NCBI GenBank assembly: GCA_015680685.1
Contig: MNCI01013643.1
Span: 193,408-257,407, forward strand
DNA: 64,000 nucleotides
Direction: 5' to 3'
Source of the DNA: Gnetum montanum
Lineage: Eukaryota; Streptophyta; Gnetopsida; Gnetales; Gnetaceae
The notes under the pieces are model-generated. The model saw nothing but the letters and a program-made list of their open reading frames with translations, was not told the DNA's origin and searched no databases. Of the stretch, positions 34,749-46,985 are shown piece by piece; the first letter of the stretch is position 1, and every line of letters starts with the position of its first letter. A program made the translations under genes and the position numbers.

Positions 34749-35640
34749 TGATGAGTTACAGTTTGTCATTTCAACTAGGAACCTTCAACACGATCTATTG
34801 CATTGACCGGGCCTCATTGACTAGACCTTATTGACATGGTCTGTTGCTTTGATGCAGCCTTGTCGACATAGCTATTTGTCCTTGCTTATAAATACATGCT
34901 CATCAATTGCATTTATGACATCTAGTTTTTAGAATAATAGTAGAACTCCTGCAATTTGTTCATTTGAAACTTATAATATTTTTTTGTGTGCCCATAGTAG
35001 GAGTCATTGAGTGCACAGATCTTTATTTGAGCACTATTGTACTTAAGCATAATAGTGTGTGTGACAATAAAGATGAACTTTGTGATGCATCTTGCAACAT
35101 TCTGGATAGGTTAAATGTTTCATTTATGCATTTAATATTTTCAATCAATTATTCAATATTTTTTAGTAATTGAGCTAATTAAGCTAGATAACCTAAATAT
35201 ATTAAATACATCAATATGACTACTTCAAGTTTAACATGTATTTCCTTGGTAATCCCAGCAACGTTATTACTTGGTATGCACAATAGTGTAGCACTTGGTA
35301 ACCTAGCAATGGATACATGGATTCAGGATGTGTATGGAAAACCAAACTAGATTCTTATGTCAGGATTAGTTAAAGATTAGTTGGTTAAATTATATTAGTT
35401 ATTAAATTATTCTATCTCTCTTTTCAAGCATCAAAATTATAAAACACAAAATGATAAAAATTATATGCCTCAATTACTCTTAACCATACCATTATGCTTC
35501 ACAAGTGTAATTGGGAAGACAATGAATGACCTTAGGGCAAGGTTCACTTCCTAGAAGACTAGTGCCCCGAAAATTATCAAGTCCATGGAATTTGATCAGA
35601 TCACGCGTGAATGCTTTGTGATTTGTATGGTTGGGTGTAG
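34749..35640 (+). repeat. Element A 3' LTR, lacking its last ~19 bases
   Basis: Begins TGATGAGTTACAG and aligns along its length with 14638-15530, with many substitutions and indels in U3. TATAAATAC lies at about 34888 and AATAAAG at about 35066. It stops after GGTTGGGTGTAG at 35640, where the family continues GGGTACC...CTCATCA. Confidence 0.9.
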
Positions 35641-36828
35641 AATGGGAAAAGGGTGCACACCTAGGCTTATAATTGGTTGTTTGATAAAAGGCAGAGCATA
35701 AATTTATTTCTTTGGCCATGAACTCTTATCAGCTTGAAATCTTGTGCTTAGGTGATGATCAAATCTTCTTCAAATCACTTCACATTTTCCTTTCAATCAC
35801 ATTCTTATCGTTTAGAATTTGAAATGAAAATATGAACCATGAGGCTTGTTAGAAAAAATTTATGCACAATGTTACCTTATAGCAAATGTATGTTCATCAC
35901 ACCAGAAAATCTTCCATTAATGGACTATGAAGCAACAAGAAGTAAATCTCCATGATGTTTAAAAAGAAATGGTCAGAGCCATGAAAATGAACATTAAAAG
36001 GAAGTTCTCTAATATTGCATCAACAAACTAAGAAACAACAAGTGAAGCTCCATGATATTTAAGTATTATTTCACTTAAAGCATAGAAAATTTGTATACTC
36101 TTATAGCACCACATCACATGAAATACATTTTTAGAGTTAGATTTTGAGACCGTACCAAAAGCATAGAAAAAATAATTGCAAATTACAAAAACATTACATA
36201 GGAAATACTGAAACTAATATGATAAAAACCAATGATGGGACTCCTACTAATACATGTAGATAGGCAAAAATATGAAAAAATTAAACTTGACTAATTTTGA
36301 CATCTTCAAAGCTTGTATTCATATAAGATAGATTTCAAAGAATTAAAGAAAAGGTTCCAGTGAAAATATAGAGCCATTGTTCCCCATATGATAAATCAAA
36401 TCCTAATCCAAATTCTACCAGTGATACATGTTTATCAATCCATTTCCACCAACCATGATTGAACTTTGCCTTTGTATGAGGTTCTTTTGACTTTGTTCCA
36501 TTTTTATTTTCATGGTTGCATGGAATGTTGGTGGGAATTGTGTACTTTCAAGAATCCTACCGCATAAACTATTGTGTGATACTTTGAGAACACTTAAAGT
36601 CTAATGACTACAATTGTGTTGGAATTTTCTATGATACATGGTTGGATTTATAAATTGTTGCATCTTAAATACAAGGCTTCCAAGTAGCTTTAAGTTTCTT
36701 GTTGATGGAGGTATGTGGCTAGTTACTCTCTCAAAAAGATAAATTCAACAATCTCAAGGTTGTGAGGGCTCTTATGATTTATATTATCTTACCTGTAAGA
36801 TTGTTGCTTGAAATGTCTATCATATTGT
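35641..36828. other. Unassigned DNA between elements A and C
   Basis: About 1.2 kb, AT-rich, with no frame, terminal repeat or RNA gene supported. It separates two same-family, same-orientation elements and looks like pre-insertion host DNA or unrecognised old repeats. Confidence 0.5.
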
Positions 36829-36942
36829 TACTTGTAAAATTTAACTTCAAAGGCGTAATCTTTTTTGATTTAAGAATCTTCGGACACCATATTTCATGTA
36901 ATTAAATATCTCATATATTCACTCCACAAGGTAGATGTAAAG
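36829..36942 (+). repeat. Left part of a duplicated ~230 bp repeat, split by element C
   Basis: AATTTAACTTCAAAGGCGTAATC through AAGGTAGATGTAA matches 60325-60432. The other half of this copy lies on the far side of element C at 60201-60303. Confidence 0.78.
36938..36942 (+). other. Target-site duplication of element C, left copy
   Basis: TAAAG, repeated exactly at 60196-60200. Confidence 0.9.
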
Positions 36943-37830
36943 TAATGGGTTGCAGGTGGTTGCATTGACTGGGCCTAGTCGACTAGGCCTCATCGATTGG
37001 GCCCCATCAATGCATTCTTTCATGTGTCAATGAGGCCACATCGACATAGGCTCTATTCTTTCCTATATATACACACTCACCAACCATATTTATGAAATTA
37101 ATCAATCATAGTGTAGTGAAACTCTTGCAATTTTTCCATGTCAAAGTTAGAATATTTTCCTGAGTGCCTACAATAGGAGTCATTGAGTGTATGGATCTTT
37201 ATTCGAGCATTGTTGTACCTGAGCATGATAGTGTGTACGATAATAAAGATGAGCTTCTTAATAAACCTTGTAGCATTCTGGATAGTTTAGATATTTATTG
37301 ATGCATTTAATGCTTTTAGTTGTTTATTTAATGTTTTCTAGTAATTAAGCTAATTAAGCAAGATAAGCTAGATAGATTAAATACATAAGTATTAATGCTT
37401 CGAGAATAAAAAGTATTTTTTTGGTAATCTCAACAATGTTATTGCTTGGTGTGCCTAGTAGCGTAGCACTTAGTAACCTAGCAATGGATATGTGCATTTA
37501 AGACATGTATGGAAAGTGGGACCAGATGCTTATGTTAGGACTAGTTAGTTAGTTAATTTAGATTAGTCATTAATTTACTTTATATCTCTCTCCAAGCACC
37601 AAAGATAATAAAACATACAATGATAAGAACTCATATGCCTTGATTACACTTAACCATACATTTGTACTTCACAAGTGTAATTGGGAAGATAATGAATGAC
37701 CTTAGGGTAAGATTTACTTTCTAGAAGACTAGTGCATCGAAAACTATAAAGTCCATGGAATTCAACCATATTGTGCATGAATTCTATGTGATTTGTATGG
37801 TTGGGTGTAGGGATACCTTGCCACTCATCA
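36943..37830 (+). repeat. Element C 5' LTR
   Basis: 888 bp, from TAATGGG (the 3' LTR has TGATGGG) to CTCATCA. U3 contains a perfect 18 bp palindrome, GGCCTAGTCGACTAGGCC, at 36972-36989. The TATA region is CTATATATACA at about 37063. Confidence 0.92.
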
Positions 37831-37831
37831 T

Positions 37832-37849
37832 TAGTGCCATTTTCGGGGA
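37832..37849 (+). other. Element C primer-binding site
   Basis: TAGTGCCATTTTCGGGGA, just after the LTR. It is better preserved than A's and closer to the GCGCCxTTGCCGGGGA pattern of Athila-like elements. Confidence 0.65.
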
Positions 37850-37981
37850 CTTTGTTTATTGAAACATGCACTATCTAGGTTTAGTAAACATTATTAATAT
37901 CATTGGACAAACTCAAGGTCAACATCACTCTCACATGACATATAATTACAACAACACATTGATTATTTTATTTTTTGCAAA

Positions 37982-38682
37982 ATGTCTTCTTCCCATAGGC
38001 ATCAAGATGTCAAACTATTAGTTCCAAAAGGATGTAAAATGGTATAGACTCATCTAGATGAGTATGTACTTGACTTCACCTTTGTCCTATATTAGGATGA
38101 TCAACTGCAATGGCGTGATGTGGAGGGCAACATCATAATGCTTTCTGATCATTTATGCTCAAGATTCTATTTCCAACTCTTAAGAGGTTAGGAATTCTAG
38201 ATCTTCACAAGGAATATGTTGTGAATGGTTATGACACATGGGACTACCATCCCATTTAAACACAATGTAGGAGAGATTGACATGAGGAGAAGCACCATGA
38301 GTTTACAAAGGGAAAATACTTCACTAACCCCTTGTTCCCACTAAACCAAGATGATAATGTGGTTCCTCCCCCTGAGGGTTCCTAACATGAAGATTCTCCA
38401 CCCTTTGTTATTGGTGATGAGTGTGTGGTGCTAGACCTGCAATCCACTATTCATAAACCAAGTTCAATAAAAAGTAACAATCAAGGGAAGGACTTAGGCA
38501 AACATCATGATGGCGAGGGAGCCAAGGATGATGACCATAATGAGCAAAGTGATGGTAGTCCACCTTCCTCTTCATCATCTCCATCTAATTTTAAACATTC
38601 CTCTTCATCTTCTGGTTCTAATAGAAACCTTTGGAGAAATAATTGTGATGAAGGTAATTATCAGGACAACAATTATTGTAGA
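37982..38682 (+). pseudogene. Element C gag, N-terminal part
   Basis: The ATG at 37982 opens as in A (ATGTCTTCTTCCCATAGGC). The open stretch 38425-38685 is Ser-rich (SSSSSPSNFKHSSSSSGS) and matches in kind the Ser-rich stretch in B's Gag at about 46560. The gene is cut at 38682 by element B and continues at 47866. Confidence 0.82.
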
Positions 38683-39490
38683 TGATGAGCAGCAAGGTAC
38701 CCCTATGTTCAACCATATGAATCACAAGCATTCATGCATGATCCAGTTGAATTCCAATGATGGGACTAATTGTGGCATCTAGATTGCAATTCTTTGATCG
38801 TAGTTCATTGTATTCCCACTTAGACTAGTGGTAGCTTTGTCACATATGGTTTAGTCCAAAGTGAGGCATATGATGTTTTTCTCATTCTATGCTACTCCTG
38901 ATGGTAATAAAGAGGTAAATTAATTAAACTAATGAATGATAGAAAAAGGGATTTAAAATAACCTATGTGCAATGGGTATCCACCCTTAATCATCCGTATA
39001 TGTCTTGGACTTCATGAGACTACTTCTAGATTGCCAAGAATCTACACTTAAATGCTTGTGCTTAAGGCATATACATTCTACTTAATAATAAGAATAGTAA
39101 ATAGCAATAAATGGAAATATTTAACCACACAAAGTAGTAAATAACTAACAATTAAAAGTAATAATAATCTAAGTTGATGTTGTAATGATGGAAGTAATCT
39201 TGATCTTTATTGCTAGTCATGTAATGTGTCCAAGTATGTCACACTCGAACCAAGGTTCCGTGTGATTACAAACATCACATTGCAGGCATGCACTGGAAAT
39301 AACAAAATTTAAAGAGAAGAAACTAAAAACTATCTCCCTATTTCTTACATTCTACATCTTCCCTTCATCTGAGTGTCCAAGTGTTGTATTTATAGGCAAA
39401 CCTAGATGAGGTGATGTTAGATATTTGACATTGCTTATTGGCTCTGACATCAGGTACATGACATCAGGGCCCTATAATGATGACTCATCA
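38683..39490 (-). repeat. Element B 3' LTR
   Basis: 808 bp. On the minus strand it starts TGATGAGTCATCATTATAGG and ends CTGCTCATCA. TATAAATAC lies near 39390-39398. U3 has repeated GATGTCA/GACATCA words rather than the TAGGCC motif of A and C. Confidence 0.88.
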
Positions 39491-39677
39491 TACCTCCATG
39501 ACTAAATGAAAACTCATTTTCAAGTTAAACAAAATGAAGAACAAGTTCTTTACAAAATATTTGCAGGTATGGGATTATTTACTGACTCAAAAAATGAACA
39601 AAATAATTAACTCTTTTCATTCCATAGTGGTGTAGTACTAAAATAGAACACATGATCATAAAACAAACTTGGAAAGC
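39491..39677 (-). other. Element B polypurine tract and 3' untranslated region
   Basis: On the minus strand TAGTCATGGAGGTA directly precedes the LTR, the B version of C's CATGGGGGTA. Confidence 0.72.
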
Positions 39678-42408
39678 TCATGTGGTTCTTGAAGGTGGTG
39701 GCTCTTCCATCAACTACTTCCCTTTGTTGCTAGGCCATTGAAAATTGTAGTGACTAATCAAGGCCTACAACTTTTCTTCCTCCATCCTTGGGTGATGCAC
39801 TATCCAGGCTGCTATGCCAATGTGCACCAGTACATCCCAAGGACATGGTAGTTGCAAAAACATATGATTTGCCTTTACATACCATGTCATGAATTACTGT
39901 CATTCTTCCTTAAAAGCCCTAGCTTTATCTTTGAGCTCATGATAATCTGTCAATCCTCAAGCTAGGTTCAAGGCTACATATTTTGTCCTTAATAATTGGC
40001 TTTCACCACCTCTAACTCTAAGTTTTCCACTTGCAACTTTTGCAAAGCATCTTTTCTATCTACAAACTCTTTCTTGTATAATGTGTAGGTGGTTGCCACT
40101 TTTTTCTCTAGCTCATTTCAAGGATGAACTACTATTAACATGGTAAGGTTGGCATATCTAAGGTTAACCAATGCCATGTACTCCTTTAGATCCTCTATCT
40201 ATAGGTCCTTGTTTTTAACTTCAACTTTCTTGACCAACGCATAACTATCCAGGATGTCCTACCACTCAAAATTTTGTGCTGACAAGGAGTTGATGTGCAC
40301 TTTGGCCATCTAGATTTCTTTCTCATTGATTTTCTTATACATGCCCACCTAGTCACAGAAGTGCTCTTTCAGTTTTTCATGCTTTTTGGCCTTGTTTTTC
40401 CATGAACTAATTTCAATTACTAACTTTTGGTGGATAGAATGGACCTCCTCCATGGAGAGGGTTTTATTGTTTCTAGTCAATCTATTAATATCTTAGTTGA
40501 CCCTCACTAGTTGTTCTTGCAACTAGCAGACACTTTCTTCAAGGATGTTCTTTTGTTTCTCCACAGTGATCAACTTGCAATTTTCTACAATGAGCTACTT
40601 ATTCTTCTCTTGGACATTGATCAGTGCCTTTTTATATGCATGATATTGTGCATTAGTAAGAGAGGCATTACAAATCATTGTCTCCTTCTCTTACTTAGCA
40701 GCTACTCTCTCCTTTGTGAGCTTGGTGAGCTCCTCTATCCTGAATTGTTTAAGTTGATCTAGCACAAAAAAATGGGCAGGATCCTGTTGTTCAACGTCCA
40801 AGGAAGATAACTCTTCTTGTAATCTTTGTATTGAAGCTTCTGTATCTTCTACCCTAACTTTTTCCATGACCAAATTTCCCTTCATGGTGATGATTTTTGA
40901 TTAGGCTACAGTGACATCGTTGAGGATGTCAAACAGAGTTATCATTACTTGACTCATTTGTAGCAATCGATCAAGCATGTCCTCATGCACCATAGGTGTC
41001 ATTGAGCTCCTGGCCAACATTTCTGCATATTTGGTTCCTACTAGATCTATTCGGGTCACAACAGGCACATTGAATGATCCTCTGATGTGATTAGTGATCA
41101 ACTTTGTTGCACTTGCCACATCCTCATGTTGTAGCACCATGACTAAGGCACGTTCTCTAGTTTCCAATGTCACTTGAAAGGATGTGGTATTCCCAAAGAT
41201 ATAGCATGATCATTGGATCTCTCATCTCCTTACTATATTGAGTTCTCTCCCTATGTTGTGTTAGTTGACACGGTGTGCTGTACGGCATTTTCCGTGACTT
41301 GGAAGAGATTAGACTCGTCCTTGCTTCCCCAGCTGACTATTTTAGCGATTGTTTGTAGATAGCTCATCAAAGGCTTATAATCTTGTGGTAGTGGTGGTGG
41401 AGCTTGTGCTTGTGGGTGTTGTTCAGGCTCTCATTGTGTTTCTATTCATGGCTCTACCTCCTTCTCTGCTTCTTGTTCTTCATCAAGATCTTTTCTTGGT
41501 GCTGCTAATTTCAGGAGCTCAATGAAGGAGGTATTCTAAGCCTTCCTAGGGATATCATTGGTATATTCTAGGATCCTAATGCACTTGCATAGCTTTCTAA
41601 TTAAGCAAGAAAATGGAATTTTTGGTCTCATTGACTTTGTTTCTTCAAACCACCATTGGATTTCAGTGAAGTAGTACTAGGAAAGATTGGCTACAAATTT
41701 GTCCATTAAAATGGCACTTTCCCTGGCCACATATGTAGAAATTCGATTAAGCCATTTTGTGGAAAATAGGTGGTATGTTCCAATATTGAAGTAATTTTTC
41801 TCTTCTAGATTCATTTCATTGTATGTCTTATCCCCCTTGTCGTATGCCTGTCTCAACCATAGTTTCTTTGTTTCAAGGTCAGATCTGGTTGATAGGTGAG
41901 CAGCCTTAGCCCCTTCATTAGCTAGGTTGAGAGCTGAAATAATTACTTTAATTGAATAAGGGAAAACCACCCTAAAGATTTTAATAATGGTTTCCTCATC
42001 CTTATTGTGTCAAAACTGATAGGTTTCACCTAGGTATCATTCACCACTGTTTGACAAGATGGGCCACAATGGGGATGCCTTAAGCTACATCCAAACCACC
42101 TTTGGAGTAAACTCCATGAATGGACCAAAGTTCATTTTCATAATGATTGAAGCCAATACGGACTTTTTCAAGGTGGCAAAAAGGTAGTCAAGGGGCAACA
42201 TGAGACGTTGTCCATGTTCGAGGGCCAATAGTTCTACGACCTCTCCTTGGGCTGATTGCCCAAAAACAAGAGCATCTTGGTGAATATTGAAGGACTGGGC
42301 CTTTTTCTTAACATGTTTCACATGTTCTCCTTACTAACTATGGCCACCACATGGATGCTTAGTGGCTCTCTGTAAGGGTTCACCTTGAGCACCTCTTTTT
42401 GGGGCCAT
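39678..42408 (-). pseudogene. Element B ORF3, best-preserved copy
   Basis: The ATG (complement of 42406-42408) directly follows the putative acceptor; the first codons read MAPKRGAQGEPLQRATKH. Open stretches then cover 42321-42085, 41970-41677, 41173-40901 and 40885-40691. Readable parts, in order: NFGPFMEF near 42120; LRQAYDKGDKTYNEMN near 41840; IPFSCLIRKLC near 41600 (C has LPFSCLIQKLC); an acidic then Pro-rich linker with HPQAQAPPPLPQD near 41400; several hundred bases of coiled-coil character (EASIQRLQEELSSLDVEQQD near 40800); and PWDVLVHIGIAAWIVHHPR near 39800. It ends about 100 bases later in a Pro-rich tail. Length and order match A and C. Resemblance is to the plant transposon-associated domain of Athila-type post-pol ORFs; function unknown. 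Confidence 0.75.
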
Positions 42409-42710
42409 CTACAATCAAGCAAATGTTAAGTGTTATTAAGGTTATGTTTGTTATCATTAATCAATTTACACCTTACTTGTAACCTTAGTTCATTAATTTC
42501 ATAATCCATATGATTCCAAGGTTAGGGAAATTTTCAAGAAAAATCCCCAAAAAGTATCTACCCCCTTTTACAACCCCTTCCAGTTGGTTCCTTTTTCGTT
42601 ATATGTGGGTTATAATAATGGTTATGGCCTTGTGGGTTGGAAAAATTGGATTTCTGGCATTAATGTGAGTGATTTTTCATTATAACTCCTAAGGTTTTCA
42701 ACATTCTTAC
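42409..42710 (-). other. Putative leader intron of ORF3 (element B), 302 bp
   Basis: On the minus strand the donor ATAAAG|GTAAGAA and acceptor GATTGTAG|ATGGCC occupy the same places as in A and C despite different intron sequence. Confidence 0.58.
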
Positions 42711-43040
42711 CTTTATAATACCTTCTGAGTGATAATAAATTTTGGCAAGTTGGCACAAGGTTTGCACATAAGCACCCCCCATGAGTAAGTTGAACACTTT
42801 GGGTTCAAATAGATTTGAACGACATGGAAATTAGAGCAGTAGAGAGCTAAATATCGCAAGTGGAAGATAGATGTGCAAAGCTCTGAGTCATGAGAAAAAC
42901 TTTCAACAACTCCCCTAGTAGTAAATTAAGAAAATGAACTTCAAGCGCCATGGGGGTCATATATTTATACTTTTTGTGCAAACTGACATCGAGTCTGATC
43001 TAATGTCACATACTCAATGTCGTGTACTTGACACGATGTC
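42711..43040 (-). promoter_or_regulatory. Internal promoter and leader exon of ORF3 (element B)
   Basis: On the minus strand CCTTGACATCGTGTCAAGT and ACACGACATTGAG precede AAGTATAAATATATG (TATA, complement of about 42961-42969). The GACATC words match those in B's own LTR U3 (CCTTGACATCGCATACC near 47810), not the TAGGCC words of A and C. Confidence 0.55.
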
Positions 43041-43900
43041 AAGGTCCAAAATTTTCCTTTTGATGGGGCCATTGAACATGCAAATTAAAGCTATGTGATT
43101 GGTTGTAAGGTTTGAAGTTAATGTAATTAGGTCAAAGTAAGTGAAAAATTAATTTTGAGGCACCGAAAGTATGAGAAGGTGAACTCGTTGACATGAAAAG
43201 CACTAGAATGAGCAAGAATAAGACATGCAAATCAAGATTGTGGGATAATTTGTTTCATGATAAGGAAAATAATAAAATGTAATAATTTGAGTGCTTGAAA
43301 GGTGAAAACTGATGTGGGTATGTTAAACAAGTATGAGCCACAAAAGCTACACAAGTGGATCCTCCCTAAAGTAGGCTCTAACCTATGATGCCCTTGTGTA
43401 ACCACACCTATAATGCCCATAGGTACTAAATGGGTTGAATGCAACATAGACCTATGAAACAAAACACACATGTTAAAACCACCAAATTGAGATCATAACT
43501 TTATGTTATACAAAACCACAACCTATGATGATCTGGACAACAAGATGAGACGGATAATAGAAAGGATTGCAAAAATTGGGACACAAGGTATCACACCATA
43601 GTTACAATGGAACCTTGTGTGTTATTAATGGTTAAATAACCATGTGTTCATCTTTCCAAGATTCAAACCAAGTCCAAACCACATTGCAGTGACATCGCAT
43701 CATTTCATCCTATCAATGGACAACCATAAGACTATCATAGTCACAAGAAGTAACATCACTTGAGGTTTTGTTCAAGGGAGGAGTTTTATTATGGCACACT
43801 TATTACATTATTTTATGGAGTAAATTGAGAAGCCACCAACCTTTAGGGATGGATACATGTCTTTCCAGTGGAACCTATAGAAGTTTACTTAGTGCCCTTT
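43041..43900 (-). other. Element B spacer
   Basis: Shares short blocks with the A and C spacers, for example AGGGAGGATCCACTTG on the minus strand near 43350-43366. No conserved frame. The minus-strand frame at 43232-43471 has no counterpart in A or C. Confidence 0.5.
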
Positions 43901-46860
43901 GAAGTTTCTCTTGCTTCCATTTTTTCTCGTTAGACCTACAAGGATATGGTTACAACCTCAACAACATGATAAAACATATACAAGTGGCCATGGAGAACTC
44001 ACAAATCCCCTTGATGTCACACCCTTGACATTTCACCTTGGTTTTGCACTCTTCTATTTGGAAATAATGATTATAAAGTTATTTTTAGTTTAGATGATGG
44101 AGAATATTACCATTATGACCAGAGCAAGAACCTCTTATTAATAGAATGGGTGAATGGATGTTGTGGTATCAATGTTCAAATAATTAGTCCCTTATGACTT
44201 GACAACATAAAGAAAACTTCACCACAATGTGCAACATGATCATCTTATTTACAATTCAGATTATGAAAGAAGATGAAAATAATAGATAGAAAAAGATGAA
44301 AAATTGAATCAAGAAATATGAAAATGACAAAAAATTATAAAATAAAAGGATGAAAAGCACTTAAGAATCCTGAAGATTAGAATGGAGAATAACTACCATG
44401 ACTAAACATTTGTCTGTGACAAGAATTAATAAGTGGAAAAGTAGGATCCATGCATGTATGAAACATTAGTAACCATTCATGCCCCAACCATGGGATGTCT
44501 ATTAGTAGTGTGGTTGGTGGGTAGAAACATTGCTAACCACACACTAGATGGTTAAATGTATGGCGGGTCAGGTTATGATGTGTGTTAACACTATAGATGG
44601 TTGGGCCATGATTGCACCCTTGAGCATGATCTAGTATGCATGGATGCTTTTCTCTCCCCATGCTGGTACATTCATTGGTTGAGTTTGGGATTGGAGTACT
44701 GATGGATGGTGGCCTTCATGTATGGTCAGAGGACATTGGTTGAAATAGGGAATGTGGTATACCAGATGGGCATTGTGCTGGCTCAACTAATGTGATGGGT
44801 CCCTATGTGGTTTGCTTTGGCTTATGACCTTTCATCCAGAAGGGATGTTTCCTATGTTATGATTGGAACCCACTAGTATTAACATGGCTATACACATTTG
44901 CAACACAAGTGGCATTCATTTGTTGAGATTATGATGTTGAACCTTCCTAGGTTGTTGGCAGTGGTATATGAGGAGGTGAATTATGAGAATATTGAGGGTG
45001 GGCTAGATGGTAAGAGGCATGAGGTTGTGATCCTTTAGGGAATGTCATGGATTGATGGTACTCAGGAGAGTGGTAGTGACAATTTGAGGTGGAAGACATA
45101 GAACTAGTTGGAGAAACAAGATGTTGAACATAATACCTATGTGGTTTCAGTGGGTATGGTTGATTTGGTGGTGGCCTTCCCCATGACTATGGTTGTTGCC
45201 ATTGTAGTTGATGACTATGTTGAGGCTGGTAATAAGGCCCCCTAGGATAGTACAATCAGTTGTGGGACTATTTATAATTACCTTGTGGAAGAGGAAATCT
45301 CTTGGGCATGTGCTTCTGCACAAAAGTTAGATTTAAGGCACTTGCCCAATACTCTTGTAGATGCAACAATACAAGGCATTGGCCCTTTGGATGGTCATAT
45401 ATGCATAGGTTGCATCCATCAACTTCATCTGTGGTTGAGTCTATAGCCTTACTTTTGTCAGCCATTTTTTTCATTTGCTAAAAAGTGTTCCTGACTGTTT
45501 CTTAATTCTATGTCCTTTGTTTAGTGTGATTGCTTGGCATTTTTTGCATGATCTTATCCATGACCATCTCAATAAGAGTTGTAATGTTTGCATTTATCCA
45601 TTTTGACATTCTATTAAACTTTTCTTCTAAATCATCAATAGACTCCTTCATCGGCAAGGTTTGTTGTGGAATCACCTTATCAAGAGTAGTTTCATTTTCC
45701 TTATCATAAATTTGGACCTCCTTCAATTGAAGAGTTGGGTACCATTGATATTTCTTGACGTTCTCCCATTTACATATTTCTCCTTCTTCTTTTTCCACAT
45801 GCTCTATTAGCTCTTTGATTCAATGTGCTTAGAGCTGGTATAATTGTCCTAAGGCATACATCCCAAGGGTTTTCCTTGTTTCACTACAAAGCCCATCTAT
45901 GATGTGGAAAAGTTGCCTTTCATTGGAGAAACCATGGCCTAGGCATCTATTCAGTAAGGAATAATATCTATCTAAGGCCATGTACAAGGGTTCGTGTTGT
46001 TCTTTTTTCCATTCTTGGATTTGCCTCATCAGGTTGGACACTCTTGCATAGGTTTGGTATTTCTTGTTAAAAAGTTCCAACATTGTAGACCATCATTGGA
46101 TTAAGTTTGGTCTCAATGATCTATACCACATATTGGCTTTATAAATTAATGTTCTAAGAAAGATCTTAAGCTTTTGCCACTCACTTTCAATGGTGTAGAA
46201 AGCACAAGCATCATGGCAAGCTTGTGAATGATGTTACGAATCTAAATCATAGTCTCCTACAAATTTAGGAACATTATTCATGTTAAGCTTAGGTATATGT
46301 CTTTTTTTGCAATGGCTGTGAGATATCTTAACAGCCTCTATGATATGCATTAGGCTCTTGGTGACCAATAGGGATTCATTGTCATCAAACAAATTATGAG
46401 GGAAATATCTATCTCTATTCGTTTGATCATGATGTTGTTGTCTTTGACCTTTCTCATGGGTTCGATTTTAGTTCTTAGTCTAACCCTTTAGTAGAGCTCT
46501 ATTTTTATACCTACATTCATCTTTGTTAGATCTAGATGTTGAAGGGGAAGAGGATGATAAGGAACTAGAAGAATTTCCATGGCTTCTATGGTGTTCTTTA
46601 GGGTCCTTTGATTTATCGTTTCTAGGTTTTGAGGAGCTCTTAGGCCTTGAGGCCTTCCCTAGTTGAGGACCTACATCATCTTCTCCAAGGTTGTTTGGCT
46701 TAAATGAATGTAGTCTTAGGATGTCATCAGGGTGGTCATGATCATAAGAAACCCTTGCATAAGGTTGATCACCCTGATCTTGTTCATCATATATCTCGTT
46801 AGTTCTCCAATGAATGTGTTCACTATATAGTGCATTATCATTTTCATGTGGAAGAGACAT
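43901..46860 (-). pseudogene. Element B gag
   Basis: Open stretches on the minus strand: 46860-46480 (MSLPHENDNALYSEHIHW, then Ser-rich GNSSSSLSSSSPSTSRS), 46083-45829 (Gag core with YYSLLNRCLGHGFS and FHIIDGLCSETRKTLGMYAL), 45798-45508 (acidic) and 45474-45268. The last holds a zinc knuckle, C-N-L-C-I-Y-D-H-P-K-G-Q-C, with one residue fewer than usual between the second Cys and His; A and C share that spacing. A Gln/Pro/Ser/His-rich tail continues, with stops, to about 43900. This is the best-preserved Gag of the family here. Confidence 0.84.
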
Positions 46861-46964
46861 TGTTGTTGGTTTATAGTATGTGTGATTTAATATTTTCTGA
46901 AAGATATATCGTTAATACCCTTATAGTGATTATGTATAATATAACTAATCTAGATAACTAGCAC

Positions 46965-46985
46965 CATCCCTGGCAATGATGCTAA
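46965..46985 (-). other. Element B primer-binding site
   Basis: On the minus strand TTAGCATCATTGCCAGGGA follows the 5' LTR end, the same site as in A and C. Confidence 0.65.

Larger units (their letters stand above)
14638..35640 (+). mobile_element. Element A: large Ty3/gypsy retrotransposon with third ORF, split by element N
   Basis: Order: 5' LTR 14638-15549, primer site, gag, protease, reverse transcriptase, RNase H, integrase, ~1.5 kb spacer, internal TATA and intron, ORF3, polypurine tract, 3' LTR from 34749. The FMDD catalytic motif, the primer-site type and an extra ORF after pol suggest the Athila/Tat side of Ty3/gypsy. Without N it would be about 12.9 kb. The two LTRs differ at many positions and by indels, so the insertion is old. 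The last ~19 bases of the 3' LTR are missing, so no target duplication can be tested. Confidence 0.88.

Noticed and set aside
14638-35640. Integrated plant pararetrovirus
   Set aside because: Paired LTRs, an integrase domain, primer sites and 5 bp target duplications in related copies show LTR retrotransposons.
35492-35719. Minus-strand frames within LTRs (also 37650-37871 and 60015-60203)
   Set aside because: They recur because the LTR U5 is homologous; they are antisense to it and have no independent start or domain.
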